The notes beneath the pieces were generated by a model. It did not search any database, was not told the DNA's origin, and saw nothing but the letters and a program-made list of their open reading frames with translations. Made by a program: the position numbers and the translations under genes. Shown piece by piece: positions 28,206-38,943 of a DNA stretch of 64,000 bases. Source of the stretch: Lysobacteraceae bacterium 2PB (lineage in GTDB: Bacteria > Pseudomonadota > Gammaproteobacteria > Xanthomonadales > Xanthomonadaceae). Positions within the stretch are counted from its first letter, which is position 1. The number at the start of each line of letters is the position of its first letter. The stretch spans positions 1 through 64,000 of the forward strand of contig SCMT01000008.1 in the NCBI GenBank assembly GCA_005502915.1. The letters are read 5' to 3'.

Positions 28206-28478
28206 TTAGTTTACGGCATCCTTGAGCGCTTTGCCAGCCTTGAAGACCGGATTCTTCGACGCCGGGATCTGCAGCTCGCCGCCGGTCTTCGGGTTGCGGC
28301 CGGTGCGGGCGGCGCGCTCGCGGACAACGAAGGAACCGAAGCCGATCACGGTCACGGTCTCGCCCTTCTTCAGCGCCTGGGTGATGGCGGCAACCGTGGC
28401 ATCGAGCGCGCGCCCGGCATCGGCCTTGGACAGCTCGGCACCGGCGGCGATCGCGTCGATAAGCTCGGCTTTGTTCAT
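28206..28478 (-). CDS. hupB: DNA-binding protein HU-beta
   Basis: A nucleoid-associated protein that bends DNA as a dimer. The 90-aa product is a standard [23 protein letters not shown], the GFGSFxVxxRxARxGRNPxTG arm (about 46-63) and the C-terminal [14 protein letters not shown]-like end. A long leader of about 130 nt carries one or two promoters. It follows lon and precedes tRNA-Val with a 16-nt gap. Confidence 0.97.
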   Translation of the reverse strand: MNKAELIDAIAAGAELSKADAGRALDATVAAITQALKKGETVTVIGFGSFVVRERAARTGRNPKTGGELQIPASKNPVFKAGKALKDAVN

Positions 28479-28576
28479 GTTGGAAACTCCCGTTGATGTG
28501 GTGTGAGGAAGGAAGAATGAGGCGTGGATGCCACGCGATTGCTGTCGGCGGGAACGCGACTCCCTGCATTCGGCGT

Positions 28577-28605
28577 CGAATAGACGCGGACTTTTCCTGC
28601 GTCAA
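28577..28605 (-). promoter_or_regulatory. Candidate second hupB promoter
   Basis: On the minus strand TTGACG (28605-28600), 17 bp, then TATTCG (28582-28577). It lies downstream of the stronger TATAAC promoter. E. coli hupB also has multiple promoters, but this assignment rests only on hexamer similarity. Confidence 0.4.
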
Positions 28606-28614
28606 CAGGCGTCC

Positions 28615-28643
28615 GTTATACCAGCGGGGGTGACCCCGCGCAA
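28615..28643 (-). promoter_or_regulatory. Sigma-70-type promoter of hupB
   Basis: On the minus strand TTGCGC (28643-28638), 17 bp, then TATAAC (28620-28615). It lies just after the lon terminator and gives hupB its own transcript with a leader of about 130 nt. Confidence 0.6.
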
Positions 28644-28650
28644 GAAAAAA

Positions 28651-28667
28651 CCCCGGAAAAACCGGGG
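28651..28667 (-). terminator. Intrinsic terminator of lon
   Basis: A 6-bp all-G/C stem CCCCGG/CCGGGG with a five-base loop, followed on the minus strand by TTTTTT. A-runs flank both sides, so it would also work in reverse. Confidence 0.85.
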
Positions 28668-28721
28668 AAAAACGCACGAACGGAGCGGAAGGCCGACTGC
28701 GGCCATCCGTCCGTCTGCCGA

Positions 28722-31202
<2,481 letters not shown>

Positions 31203-31255
31203 GGGACGTCTCCTGTGGGGTGGCGCAGCGCAACGGCGCGGCCGATAGCCACCTT

Positions 31256-31282
31256 ATGGGGGTCTGCGGGTCTGGATGCAAG
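31256..31282 (-). promoter_or_regulatory. Heat-shock (sigma-32-like) promoter of lon
   Basis: On the minus strand CTTGCA (31282-31277), a 15-bp spacer, then CCCCAT (31261-31256). This is close to the RpoH consensus (CTTGAA, 13-15 bp, CCCCAT). It sits 54 bp before the lon ATG. lon is a known sigma-32 target in E. coli. Confidence 0.6.
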
Positions 31283-31336
31283 CGCGGCCCGCCGGAAGGC
31301 GAGCCGCACTGGGGAAAGCCTCGCGGATGCGCCGGC

Positions 31337-32617
31337 CTACTCGGCGGACGCGACCTTGTTCGGCGGCGTCTGGTAGATCAGATAGGGCTCGGACTTGTGC
31401 TCGATCACCGACTCGTCGACCACCACCTTGCTGACGTTCTCCAGCGACGGCAGGTCGTACATCGTGTCGAGCAGGACCGATTCCACGATCGTGCGCAGGC
31501 CGCGCGCACCGGTCTTGCGCTTGAGCGCCTTCCGGGCGATGGCCATCAGCGCGTCCTGGCGGAATTCCAGCTCGACGCCCTCCATCTCGAACAGCTTGCG
31601 GAACTGCTTGCTGATCGCGTTCTTGGGCTCGGTCAGGATCTTGATCAGCGCGGTCTCGTCCAGCTCCTCCAGGGTCGCGACCACCGGCAGGCGACCGACG
31701 AACTCGGGGATCAGACCGAACTTGATCAGGTCTTCCGGCTCCACGTCGAACAGGACCTTGCTGACGTCGGCCTTGCGCTCGGCGCTCTTGAGCTTGGCGC
31801 CGAAACCGATGCCGCCGGCTTCGGTGCTGCGCTGCTGGATGATCTTGTCCAGGCCGGCGAACGCGCCACCGACGATGAACAGGATATTGCGGGTGTCGAC
31901 CTGCAGGAATTCCTGCTGCGGATGCTTGCGCCCGCCCTGCGGCGGCACGCTGGCGACGGTGCCTTCGATCAGCTTCAGCAGCGCCTGCTGCACGCCTTCG
32001 CCGGACACGTCGCGGGTGATCGACGGGTTCTCGCTCTTGCGCGAGATCTTGTCGATCTCGTCGATGTAGACGATGCCCTGCTGCGCCTTCTCGACGTCGT
32101 AGTCGCACTTCTGCAGCAGCTTCTGGATGATGTTCTCGACATCCTCGCCCACGTAGCCGGCTTCGGTCAGCGTGGTCGCATCGGCGATGGTGAAGGGCAC
32201 GTTCAACAGCCGCGCCAGCGTCTCGGCCAGCAGGGTCTTGCCCGAGCCGGTCGGACCGATCAGCAGGATGTTGGACTTGGCCAGCTCGATGTCGTCGTTC
32301 TTCTGACGGCTCTCGATGCGCTTGTAGTGGTTGTAGACCGCGACGGCCAGGGTCTTCTTGGCGCGCGACTGCCCGATCACGTACTGGTCGAGCACCTCCA
32401 GGATCTCGCGGGGCTTGGGCAGGTGGCTGCGGGTCGCCTGCGCCTTCTCCTCGAGCTCCTCGCGGATGATGTCGTTGCACAGCTCGACGCATTCGTCGCA
32501 GATGAACACGCTCGGGCCCGCGATGAGCTTGCGGACTTCGTGCTGACTTTTGCCACAGAACGAGCAATACAGGATTTTGTTGCTGTCGCCGCTGCGGCCT
32601 TGCCGGTCTTCGCTCAT
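31337..32617 (-). CDS. clpX: ClpXP protease ATPase subunit
   Basis: The AAA+ unfoldase that feeds ClpP. The 426-aa product has the four-cysteine zinc finger (Cys18, Cys21, Cys40, Cys43), Walker A GPTGSGKT, Walker [10 protein letters not shown] and the ClpP-contacting IGFG loop (GGIGFGAKL). Start at the ATG 32617; an upstream in-frame ATG at 32662 would add 15 atypical residues. It lies about 100 bp after clpP with a GC-rich hairpin (32663-32690) in the gap. Confidence 0.97.
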   Translation of the reverse strand: MSEDRQGRSGDSNKILYCSFCGKSQHEVRKLIAGPSVFICDECVELCNDIIREELEEKAQATRSHLPKPREILEVLDQYVIGQSRAKKTLAVAVYNHYKRIESRQKNDDIELAKSNILLIGPTGSGKTLLAETLARLLNVPFTIADATTLTEAGYVGEDVENIIQKLLQKCDYDVEKAQQGIVYIDEIDKISRKSENPSITRDVSGEGVQQALLKLIEGTVASVPPQGGRKHPQQEFLQVDTRNILFIVGGAFAGLDKIIQQRSTEAGGIGFGAKLKSAERKADVSKVLFDVEPEDLIKFGLIPEFVGRLPVVATLEELDETALIKILTEPKNAISKQFRKLFEMEGVELEFRQDALMAIARKALKRKTGARGLRTIVESVLLDTMYDLPSLENVSKVVVDESVIEHKSEPYLIYQTPPNKVASAE

Positions 32618-32719
32618 GCTGCTGTCGATTTCTTTCGCTGGTATCGGGAGGATAGCATCCACGCCCCGGGCCGCAAGCGCGATCCGGGGCGGAATTCCAT
32701 GCTTTTATGAATCAATCAC

Positions 32720-33346
32720 TTAGGCTGGCTGAATCGATTCTTCCGGCCGGCGTTCCAGGACATGGTCGACCAGACCGTAGTCGCGGGCGGCCTCGGCGCT
32801 CTTGAAATTGTCGCGCTCGGTGTCGCGGGCGATGGTGTCGATCGCCTGGCCGGTGTGGCTGGACAGGATCTCGTTCAGGCGCTGCTTCATGCCCAGGATC
32901 TCGCGGGCATGGATGTCGATGTCCGTGGCCTGGCCCTGGAAGCCGCCCAGCGGCTGGTGGATCATCACGCGGGAGTTCGGCAGGGCGTAACGCTTGCCCT
33001 TGGCGCCGGCCGACAGCAGCAGGGCGCCCATCGAGGCGGCCTGGCCGACGCAGATGGTGCTCACGTCCGGCTTGATGAACTGCATGGTGTCGTAGATCGC
33101 CATGCCCGCCGTGACGATGCCACCCGGCGAGTTGATGTAGAGGCTGATGTCCTTCTCGGGGTTCTCGGCCTCGAGGAACAGCAGCTGGGCGACGATGACG
33201 TTCGCCATGTAGTCGTCGATCCCGCCCACCAGGAAGATCACGCGCTCCTTGAGCAGCCGGGAGTAGATGTCGTAGGCGCGCTCGCCGCGGCTGGTCTGTT
33301 CGACCACCATCGGCACGAGGTTCAGGGCTTTGGTTTCCATGCTCAC
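32720..33346 (-). CDS. clpP: ATP-dependent Clp protease proteolytic subunit
   Basis: The serine peptidase core of ClpXP/ClpAP. The 208-aa product has Ser105 in [11 protein letters not shown], His130 in [10 protein letters not shown] and the Asp in RDTERDN (about 175-179). I list the GTG start at 33346, preceded by ACAGGTG; an ATG two codons downstream (33340) is equally possible. It lies between tig and clpX. A 9-bp GC-rich hairpin (33371-33391) lies between tig and clpP and may modulate read-through. Confidence 0.96.
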   Translation of the reverse strand: MSMETKALNLVPMVVEQTSRGERAYDIYSRLLKERVIFLVGGIDDYMANVIVAQLLFLEAENPEKDISLYINSPGGIVTAGMAIYDTMQFIKPDVSTICVGQAASMGALLLSAGAKGKRYALPNSRVMIHQPLGGFQGQATDIDIHAREILGMKQRLNEILSSHTGQAIDTIARDTERDNFKSAEAARDYGLVDHVLERRPEESIQPA

Positions 33347-33435
33347 GTGACACCTGTCGTTGTGGGGGAGGTCCGCGCGATGCGCGCGGACCGGGGCGGA
33401 ACCCTCTAGGACGATCCCGCCGGGGTGACGGAACC

Positions 33436-34740
33436 TTACAGCGGGGCGATGGCTTCCTGGAAGCTGAGCGGCTGGTCGGTATGGGTGGCGCGCTCGGCGA
33501 TCCAGTCGATCACCTGCTCTTCCATCACGCGATTCTGCAGGCCTGCCATGAGCTGGCGGTCGTTGCGGTACAAATCAATGACCTGCTGGGGTTCTTCGTA
33601 GGTCGACGCGATGAGACGCAGCGTTTCGTTCACGCGCTTCGGGTCCAGGGTCAGGCTGTTGCGGCGGGCGATCTCGCCGACCAGCAGGGCGACGGTGATG
33701 CGCTTGCGGGCCGGTTCGAGCACTTCGCGCCAGGCATCCGCCGGGGCTTCGACCTGACGGCCCTGGCGACGGGACTGCTCGACGCTCTGGGCAACGATGG
33801 CACGGGCCTCGTTCTCGACCAGGCGCGGCGGCATTTCGACGTGTGCATAGGCGGCGATCAGCTGCTCGCCGACCTCGCGACGCAGGCGGTTCATCAGCGC
33901 GCCCTTGAGCTCGCGCTCCAGATTGTTGCGGATTTCGACGCGGAACTGGGCCATGTCGCCGGACTTCACGCCGAAGCTCTTGATGAAGTCGGCGTCGGCA
34001 TCGGGCAGGTGGGCTTCGGAGATCTGTTCGATCTTGACCGACACCTCGGCCTTCTTGCCGGCCAGCTGCGGCACGCGCCAGTCGGCGGGGAAATCGACGG
34101 CGACGGTCTTCTCGTCGCCAGCGCTCATGCCGACCAGGGCATTTTCGATCTCGGGGTACATGCCGCCGGTGCCGATCACGGTGACGCCGCGCTCGGCGCC
34201 TTCCGGCGGCAGACGCTCGCCGTCGACGACCGACCAGGTTTCCAGGTCGACCGCATCGCCGGTCTGGGCCGGGCGGTTGACCAGGGTCCAGCTGCGGCGC
34301 TGCAGGCGCAGGTTCTCGATCATGCGATCGATGTCGTCTTCGGTCACGTCCGCGGTGTGGCGCACCACCTGCAGCTTGGTGACGTCGATGTCGCCGAAGT
34401 CCGGGACGATCTCGAAGGAGGCCACGAAAGCCATCTCGCCCTCGCCCGCCTCGGCCGACGGCTCGATGCGCGGGGCACCGGCGACGCGCAGTTCGTTCTC
34501 GCGCACGCCGCGCTCGAAGCCTTGCTGCAGCAGGTCGTCGAGGATCTCGCCGCGGACCTGGGCGCCGTAGCGCTGCTCGATCACGGTGGCGGGCACCTTG
34601 CCGGGGCGGAAGCCCTTGATGCGGGCGGTACGCGCGATCTCGCGCAGACGACCACCGACCTGGCCTTCGACGCTCTCGGCCGGCACGCGCAGGGTCATGC
34701 GACGCTCGAGATTGCCCACGGATTCGACTGAAACTTGCAT
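33436..34740 (-). CDS. tig: Trigger factor
   Basis: A ribosome-associated chaperone and peptidyl-prolyl isomerase. The 434-aa product has the ribosome-binding signature GFRPGKVP around residue 44, the FKBP-like PPIase domain about 150-245 ([14 protein letters not shown]) and the helical C-terminal chaperone arms. E. coli TF is 432 aa. It starts the conserved tig-clpP-clpX-lon block and is itself downstream of the tRNA-Leu gene on the same strand. Confidence 0.97.
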   Translation of the reverse strand: MQVSVESVGNLERRMTLRVPAESVEGQVGGRLREIARTARIKGFRPGKVPATVIEQRYGAQVRGEILDDLLQQGFERGVRENELRVAGAPRIEPSAEAGEGEMAFVASFEIVPDFGDIDVTKLQVVRHTADVTEDDIDRMIENLRLQRRSWTLVNRPAQTGDAVDLETWSVVDGERLPPEGAERGVTVIGTGGMYPEIENALVGMSAGDEKTVAVDFPADWRVPQLAGKKAEVSVKIEQISEAHLPDADADFIKSFGVKSGDMAQFRVEIRNNLERELKGALMNRLRREVGEQLIAAYAHVEMPPRLVENEARAIVAQSVEQSRRQGRQVEAPADAWREVLEPARKRITVALLVGEIARRNSLTLDPKRVNETLRLIASTYEEPQQVIDLYRNDRQLMAGLQNRVMEEQVIDWIAERATHTDQPLSFQEAIAPL

Positions 34741-34962
34741 GCTGGCGACTCCTGCAGCCGCGTGCGTGTCCGCGGCCCGAAAATTGGTGAGAGTGGATTG
34801 GACACCCGGGCCTCGGAGGGCCCTCGGGCGAAATCGGAGCCAGGGCCCCGGTGGAACGGGATAGTTTGGCGGATTACGCGGCCGGCCGCCAGTTTCGGGG
34901 CACGCCGCCGGCCGGAGGCACGATCCGGCGACGCGGGTCTCAGTGCGGGTCCACCCCGGGGG

Positions 34963-35047
<85 letters not shown>

Positions 35048-35079
35048 ATCGGCCCCGGCCAGCGGGGCGCTCAAAGCAA

Positions 35080-35103
35080 AACGCCCGGCCGAAGCCGGGC
35101 GTT
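35080..35103 (-). terminator. Terminator-like hairpin inside the tRNA cluster
   Basis: On the minus strand AACGCCCGGC-TTCG-GCCGGGCGTT is followed by TTGCTTT. It lies between tRNA-Lys and tRNA-Leu. A full terminator here would leave tRNA-Leu and tig dependent on another promoter; partial read-through or a role in RNA processing are alternatives. Confidence 0.75.
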
Positions 35104-35110
35104 GCTGATC

Positions 35111-35186
35111 TGGTGGGCCGTCAAGGATTCGAACCTTGGACCTATTGATTAAGAGTCAACTGCTCTACCAACTGAGCTAACGGCCC
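35111..35186 (-). tRNA. tRNA-Lys (anticodon CTT)
   Basis: A 76-nt tRNA with encoded CCA. The acceptor stem is GGGCCGT/ACGGCCC with A73 and the anticodon loop CTCTTAA gives CTT. All arms are intact. Confidence 0.95.
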
Positions 35187-35286
35187 GATCTGGAAAGAAT
35201 ACCGCATTCTTCGTGTCTTCGACAAGCGCCCCGTGATTCATGGGGAGATGCGAGGCGTTCGACGAACAAGAACGACATTCTCGATG

Positions 35287-35363
35287 TGGGGTGGCTGAGG
35301 GGACTCGAACCCCCGACAACCGGAATCACAATCCGGTACTCTAACCAACTGAGCTACAGCCAC
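35287..35363 (-). tRNA. tRNA-His (anticodon GTG)
   Basis: A 77-nt tRNA (78 counting the extra 5' G at 35364). The acceptor stem is GTGGCTG/CAGCCAC, C73 faces the G-1 typical of tRNA-His, the anticodon loop TTGTGAT gives GTG, and CCA is encoded. Confidence 0.95.
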
Positions 35364-35481
35364 CATTGAAACCTGTCATCACCTTGCGGAACGCTTCCTG
35401 CGAAGCGGCCCATCCCGGGCAATCCGCCGCACGGCCTCCTGCCATGCGCTGAAATCCTGTGCCGCGAACCACATGCCGCAT

Positions 35482-35558
35482 TGGCGCGCCCGGCAGGACT
35501 CGAACCTGCAACCGCCGGCTTAGAAGGCCGGTGCTCTATCCGGTTGAGCTACGGGCGC
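35482..35558 (-). tRNA. tRNA-Arg (anticodon TCT)
   Basis: A 77-nt tRNA with encoded CCA. The acceptor stem is GCGCCCG/CGGGCGC with G73, and the anticodon loop CTTCTAA gives TCT, reading AGA codons that are rare in this GC-rich genome. Confidence 0.95.
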
Positions 35559-35656
35559 AATGCGCTGGATAGCCGATCGGACGAACGGGGCACGCTGCTG
35601 GCGTGCCTGGCTGACGGAAGCGCGCCGACGGGAGCCTTGCCGGCCAGAACCGGAAG

Positions 35657-35733
35657 TGGTCGGGGTAGAGGGATTCGAACCCCCGACATCCTGCTCCCAA
35701 AGCAGGCGCGCTACCAGACTGCGCTATACCCCG
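35657..35733 (-). tRNA. tRNA-Pro (anticodon TGG)
   Basis: A 77-nt tRNA with encoded CCA. The acceptor stem is CGGGGTA/TACCCCG with A73 and the anticodon loop TTTGGGA gives TGG. It is the first gene of the Pro-Arg-His-Lys-Leu cluster, which resembles the argX-hisR-leuT-proM cluster of enterics in content but not in order. Confidence 0.95.
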
Positions 35734-35781
35734 CCGTCGAGCGGCGACTGATGCGGGTGCCCGCAATCCAGCCGGCCCGCT

Positions 35782-35810
35782 ATTCTGCGAATGTCGGCGC
35801 GGGATGTCAA
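35782..35810 (-). promoter_or_regulatory. Promoter of the tRNA operon
   Basis: On the minus strand a perfect TTGACA (35810-35805), 17 bp, then CAGAAT (35787-35782), followed by a GC-rich discriminator (AGCGGGCC). This layout is typical of stable-RNA promoters under stringent control. It lies about 50 bp upstream of tRNA-Pro. Confidence 0.75.
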
Positions 35811-35880
35811 CGCGGCGGACGACATCGCGAATGGGTATGCTTGGCGCCTCGACCGTACGACACACAACTCAGGAGTTCCC

Positions 35881-36645
35881 ATGCGCAGCGGCAATCCGGT
35901 TCTGAAGGATTCGACGTTCCTCGACCTCAGCAGCGGCACCGTCTATCCCGGCAGTGCGAATGCGATGACGCTCAACGGCACGGTCAACAAGACCGGGTTG
36001 ATGCTGCTGATGCTCACCCTCACCGCGGCTTTTTCGTGGTCGCAGGCCGTCGTGCAGACGCCGGACGGCCCGCAGCTCGCGCCGGGCGCGATGCTCTACA
36101 TCCTCGGCGGCGGCATCGGCGGCTTCGTGCTGGCGCTCATCACCGTGTTCAAGAAGGAATGGTCCCCCGTCCTCGCTCCGGCCTATGCGCTGGTCGAAGG
36201 CCTGTTCCTCGGCGCGATTTCGGCGTTCTTCGAAGCCCGCTATCCCGGCATCGTGCTGCAGGCGGTGATGCTGACCTTCGGCACGCTGTTCTCGCTGCTG
36301 TTCGCCTACCGTTCCGGCCTGATCAAGGCGACCGAGAACTTCAAGCTCGGCGTGGCGGCGGCCACCGGCGGCATCTTCCTGATCTACCTGGCCTCGTTCG
36401 TGCTCGGCCTGTTCGACATCAAGGTGCCCTACATCCACGAGTCGGGCATCATCGGCATCGGCTTCAGCCTGTTCGTCGTGGTCATCGCCGCGCTGAACCT
36501 GGTGCTGGATTTCGACTTCATCGAAAGCGGCGTCGAAGCCGGTGCGCCGAAGTACATGGAATGGTTCGGCGCCTTCGGCCTGATGGTCACGCTGGTGTGG
36601 CTGTACGTGGAGTTCCTGCGCCTGCTGGCCAAGCTGCGCGACTGA
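35881..36645 (+). CDS. Bax inhibitor-1/YccA family membrane protein
   Basis: A 254-aa inner-membrane protein of the BI-1/TMBIM superfamily with seven predicted membrane segments between about residues 38 and 250 and the short C-terminal RLLAKLRD end. The conserved family features (DFDFIE, the YPGIVLQAVMLTF segment) are visible. E. coli YccA is a substrate and modulator of the FtsH protease; other members are calcium-leak channels. The local role is unknown. AGGAG six bases before the ATG fixes the start. It ends at a strong bidirectional terminator. Confidence 0.9.
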   Translation: MRSGNPVLKDSTFLDLSSGTVYPGSANAMTLNGTVNKTGLMLLMLTLTAAFSWSQAVVQTPDGPQLAPGAMLYILGGGIGGFVLALITVFKKEWSPVLAPAYALVEGLFLGAISAFFEARYPGIVLQAVMLTFGTLFSLLFAYRSGLIKATENFKLGVAAATGGIFLIYLASFVLGLFDIKVPYIHESGIIGIGFSLFVVVIAALNLVLDFDFIESGVEAGAPKYMEWFGAFGLMVTLVWLYVEFLRLLAKLRD

Positions 36646-36667
36646 CCGGACCTTCGCTTCATCCACG

Positions 36668-36694
36668 AAAAAGGGCGCCATCGGCGCCCTTTTT
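36668..36694. terminator. Bidirectional terminator between BI-1-like and isocitrate dehydrogenase genes
   Basis: A 12-bp stem AAAAAGGGCGCC/GGCGCCCTTTTT with an ATC loop. It gives T-runs on both strands for the convergent transcripts. Confidence 0.93.
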
Positions 36695-36752
36695 CATTGC
36701 CTGCAAATCGATTTCCTGCAGGCCGACTTGCCTGCGGACCGAGGTCCGCGGC

Positions 36753-37760
36753 TCAGAGCCGGCTGGCGATCGCCCTGGCGAACGACATCGTGTTGCCCTC
36801 GCCGCCCAGGTCCGGGGTCACCGAGTCCTTCGCTTCCAGCGTGGCGACGATCGCGTTGCGCAGGCGCGTGGCGTTCTCCGGCTGGCCGATGTGGTCGAGC
36901 ATCTGGCCGACCGCGAGCAGCAGCGCGCAGGGATTCGCGAGGCCCTTGCCGGCGATGTCCGGGGCCGAGCCGTGCACGGCTTCGAAGATCGCCGCCTCGG
37001 TGCCGATGTTGGCGCCCGGGGCGAGGCCCAGGCCGCCGACGAGGCCGGCGCAGAGGTCGGAGATGATGTCGCCGAACAGGTTGGTGGTGACGATGATGTC
37101 GAACTGCTCGGGGCGCATCACCAGCTGCATGCAGGTGTTGTCCACGATCATCTCGTTGCACTGGATGTCCGGGTATTCCGCGGCGACGACGCGGGCGGTA
37201 CGCAGGAACAGGCCCGAGGTCGACTTCAGGATGTTGGCCTTGTGGACCACGGTGACCTTCTTCCGGCCGGTCTTGCGGGCCAGCTCGAAGGCGTAGCGGA
37301 CGATGCGCTCGGAGCCGCGACGGGTGATCTTCTGGGTCAGCATCGCGGTTTCGCCGTCTTCCGACAGCGACTGGCCTTCGCCGATGTAGGCGCCTTCGGT
37401 GTTCTCGCGGACGGTGATGAGATCCACGCCCGAAGGGAACCGCGACTTGGTGTTCGGAAACGACTTGGCCGGGCGCACGTTCGCGTAGAGGTCGAAGCGC
37501 TTGCGCAGCTCGACGTTGATCGAGCTGAAGCCCTCGCCCACCGGCGTGGTCAGCGGGCTCTTGAGCGCGATGCGGTTGCGGCGGATCGAGTCCAGGGTCG
37601 ACTGCGGCAGCAGCTCGCCGTGCTTCTCCAGGGCGACCATGCCGGCATCGGCTTCTTCGTACTGCAGGCCGGCGTTCATGGCGTCGAGCACGAACAGGGC
37701 GGCCTCCATGATCTCGGGGCCGATGCCATCGCCACGGATGACGGTAATCGTTTGGGTCAT
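36753..37760 (-). CDS. NAD-type isocitrate/isopropylmalate dehydrogenase family enzyme
   Basis: A 335-aa beta-decarboxylating dehydrogenase. The start TQTITVIRGDGIGPEI, the NVRPAKSFPN stretch, the substrate motif TVRENTEGAYIGE, the catalytic Lys in VVHKANI and the metal-binding TNLFGDIISDL are all present. Length and the ENTEGAYIGE sequence fit short NAD-dependent isocitrate dehydrogenases known from Xanthomonas rather than LeuB, whose corresponding region differs. Homoisocitrate dehydrogenase is an alternative. No lysine-aminoadipate genes are nearby; the dap genes show lysine is made by the other route. It is monocistronic. Confidence 0.85.
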   Translation of the reverse strand: MTQTITVIRGDGIGPEIMEAALFVLDAMNAGLQYEEADAGMVALEKHGELLPQSTLDSIRRNRIALKSPLTTPVGEGFSSINVELRKRFDLYANVRPAKSFPNTKSRFPSGVDLITVRENTEGAYIGEGQSLSEDGETAMLTQKITRRGSERIVRYAFELARKTGRKKVTVVHKANILKSTSGLFLRTARVVAAEYPDIQCNEMIVDNTCMQLVMRPEQFDIIVTTNLFGDIISDLCAGLVGGLGLAPGANIGTEAAIFEAVHGSAPDIAGKGLANPCALLLAVGQMLDHIGQPENATRLRNAIVATLEAKDSVTPDLGGEGNTMSFARAIASRL

Positions 37761-38019
37761 TGTCGGTTCCAGTCAGGCCTGCGCGGACGGTTCCGCCAGG
37801 CGGGCCCGGCGCTGCGCGCGGGGCCGCGGTCGTTCGGGTTTGCGGAGGTTGCGGGGATGTCGCGGGATTGCGGTTCGGACGCAGGCGCGGGTGACGGAAC
37901 CGGCGCCTACAACCCGCGAATTATGCCTCAATGGCGCCGATCATGCGTGATCGGCATACCCATATGCATCTGCGACGATGGTCGCAGGCACCCCGTCAGT
38001 CGGCCCGGCGGCCGGCACG

Positions 38020-38415
38020 TCAGCCGTGATCGTGCGCCGGAACCGCCCCGGCCTCGCCCTGCTCCAGGCGGTCGAGGAAGTCGACGGCGCGGCGCAGGTG
38101 GGGGATGACGATGGAGCCGCCGACCACGAGCCCGACCGAGAAGGTCTCGAACATCTCGTCGCGGGTGACCCCGGCTTCCTTGCACTGGGCGACGTGGTAG
38201 CTGATGCAGTCGTCGCAGCGCAGGACCAGCGAGGCCACCAGGCCCAGCAGTTCCTTGGTCTTCACGTCGAGCGCGCCGGCCTGGTAGGTCTGGGTGTCCA
38301 GGGCGAAGAAACGGCGGACGACCTGGTTGGGCTCGGCGAGGATGCGTTCGTTCATCCGCTTGCGGAACGCGGTGAACTCGGCGACGCGGTCCTTCTCGTC
38401 CTGTCCGCCGCTCAT
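38020..38415 (-). CDS. Carboxymuconolactone decarboxylase/AhpD-like protein
   Basis: A 131-aa all-helical protein with the AhpD-like redox motif Cys-x-x-Cys followed three residues later by His (LRCDDCISYH, about 67-76). The family includes alkylhydroperoxidases and decarboxylases; the CxxC with histidine favours a peroxidase-like thiol role. Its ATG overlaps the glutaredoxin stop codon (ATGA), so the two are coupled and glutaredoxin/glutathione may be its reductant. A His-Asp-His C-terminal end (PAHDHG) is noted. Confidence 0.85.
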   Translation of the reverse strand: MSGGQDEKDRVAEFTAFRKRMNERILAEPNQVVRRFFALDTQTYQAGALDVKTKELLGLVASLVLRCDDCISYHVAQCKEAGVTRDEMFETFSVGLVVGGSIVIPHLRRAVDFLDRLEQGEAGAVPAHDHG

Positions 38416-38714
38416 GCGCCCGCTCCCGAGAGCAGGGGCTCGAACTTGCCTTCCCGATGCAGGGCCATCATGTCGTCGAAGCCGCCCACGTGGACGTCGC
38501 CGACGAAGATCTGCGGCACGCTGGTGCGGTTGGCGCGGGCGACCATGCGCTCGCGCTCGGCCGGATCGGTGTCGACGCGGACCTCGGTCCAGCTCAGGCC
38601 CTTGCTCTTGAGGAAGTTCTTGGCGGCCACGCAATAGGGGCAGACCAGTGTGGTGTACATCGTGATCGGCGCATGCGCCGCGTCGCCGGGGGCGTCGTTC
38701 CGGGGGTCGTTCAA
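38412..38714 (-). CDS. grxC: Glutaredoxin 3
   Basis: A small glutathione-dependent dithiol reductase. The C-terminal 83 residues are a complete glutaredoxin with the active site VCPYCVAAK, the cis-Pro TSVPQIFVG and the GGFDDM glutathione motif. I propose a TTG start at 38714 because AGGAG lies six bases upstream; this gives 100 aa with an extra polar N-terminus. The first ATG (38660) would give a classical 82-aa protein but has no Shine-Dalgarno. It overlaps the AhpD-like gene by four bases. Confidence 0.9.
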   Translation of the reverse strand: MNDPRNDAPGDAAHAPITMYTTLVCPYCVAAKNFLKSKGLSWTEVRVDTDPAERERMVARANRTSVPQIFVGDVHVGGFDDMMALHREGKFEPLLSGAGA

Positions 38715-38943
38715 GGCCGTCTCCTGTCCGCGTGGGCGCGGCATCTGCTGTCGGGACCGGGATGATGGGGGCCGGCGGCGGGCTTTTCCAGACGGGATTG
38801 GGCGCGTGGCGCGCAACACTGCAATGCAGGGAACGCGGCGGGCGCCGGGTGGTCCAAGGCGTCTTAACAACGCATTCACGCCGCCCTCCTCCGCAGGCGG
38901 CATCCTGTCGCACATCGCACCTCGACCTTCCCGGATACCGCCC

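Noticed and set aside
36753-37760. 3-isopropylmalate dehydrogenase (leuB)
   Set aside because: The substrate-binding stretch RENTEGAYIGE and the length fit NAD-isocitrate dehydrogenase-type enzymes better, and no leu genes are adjacent.
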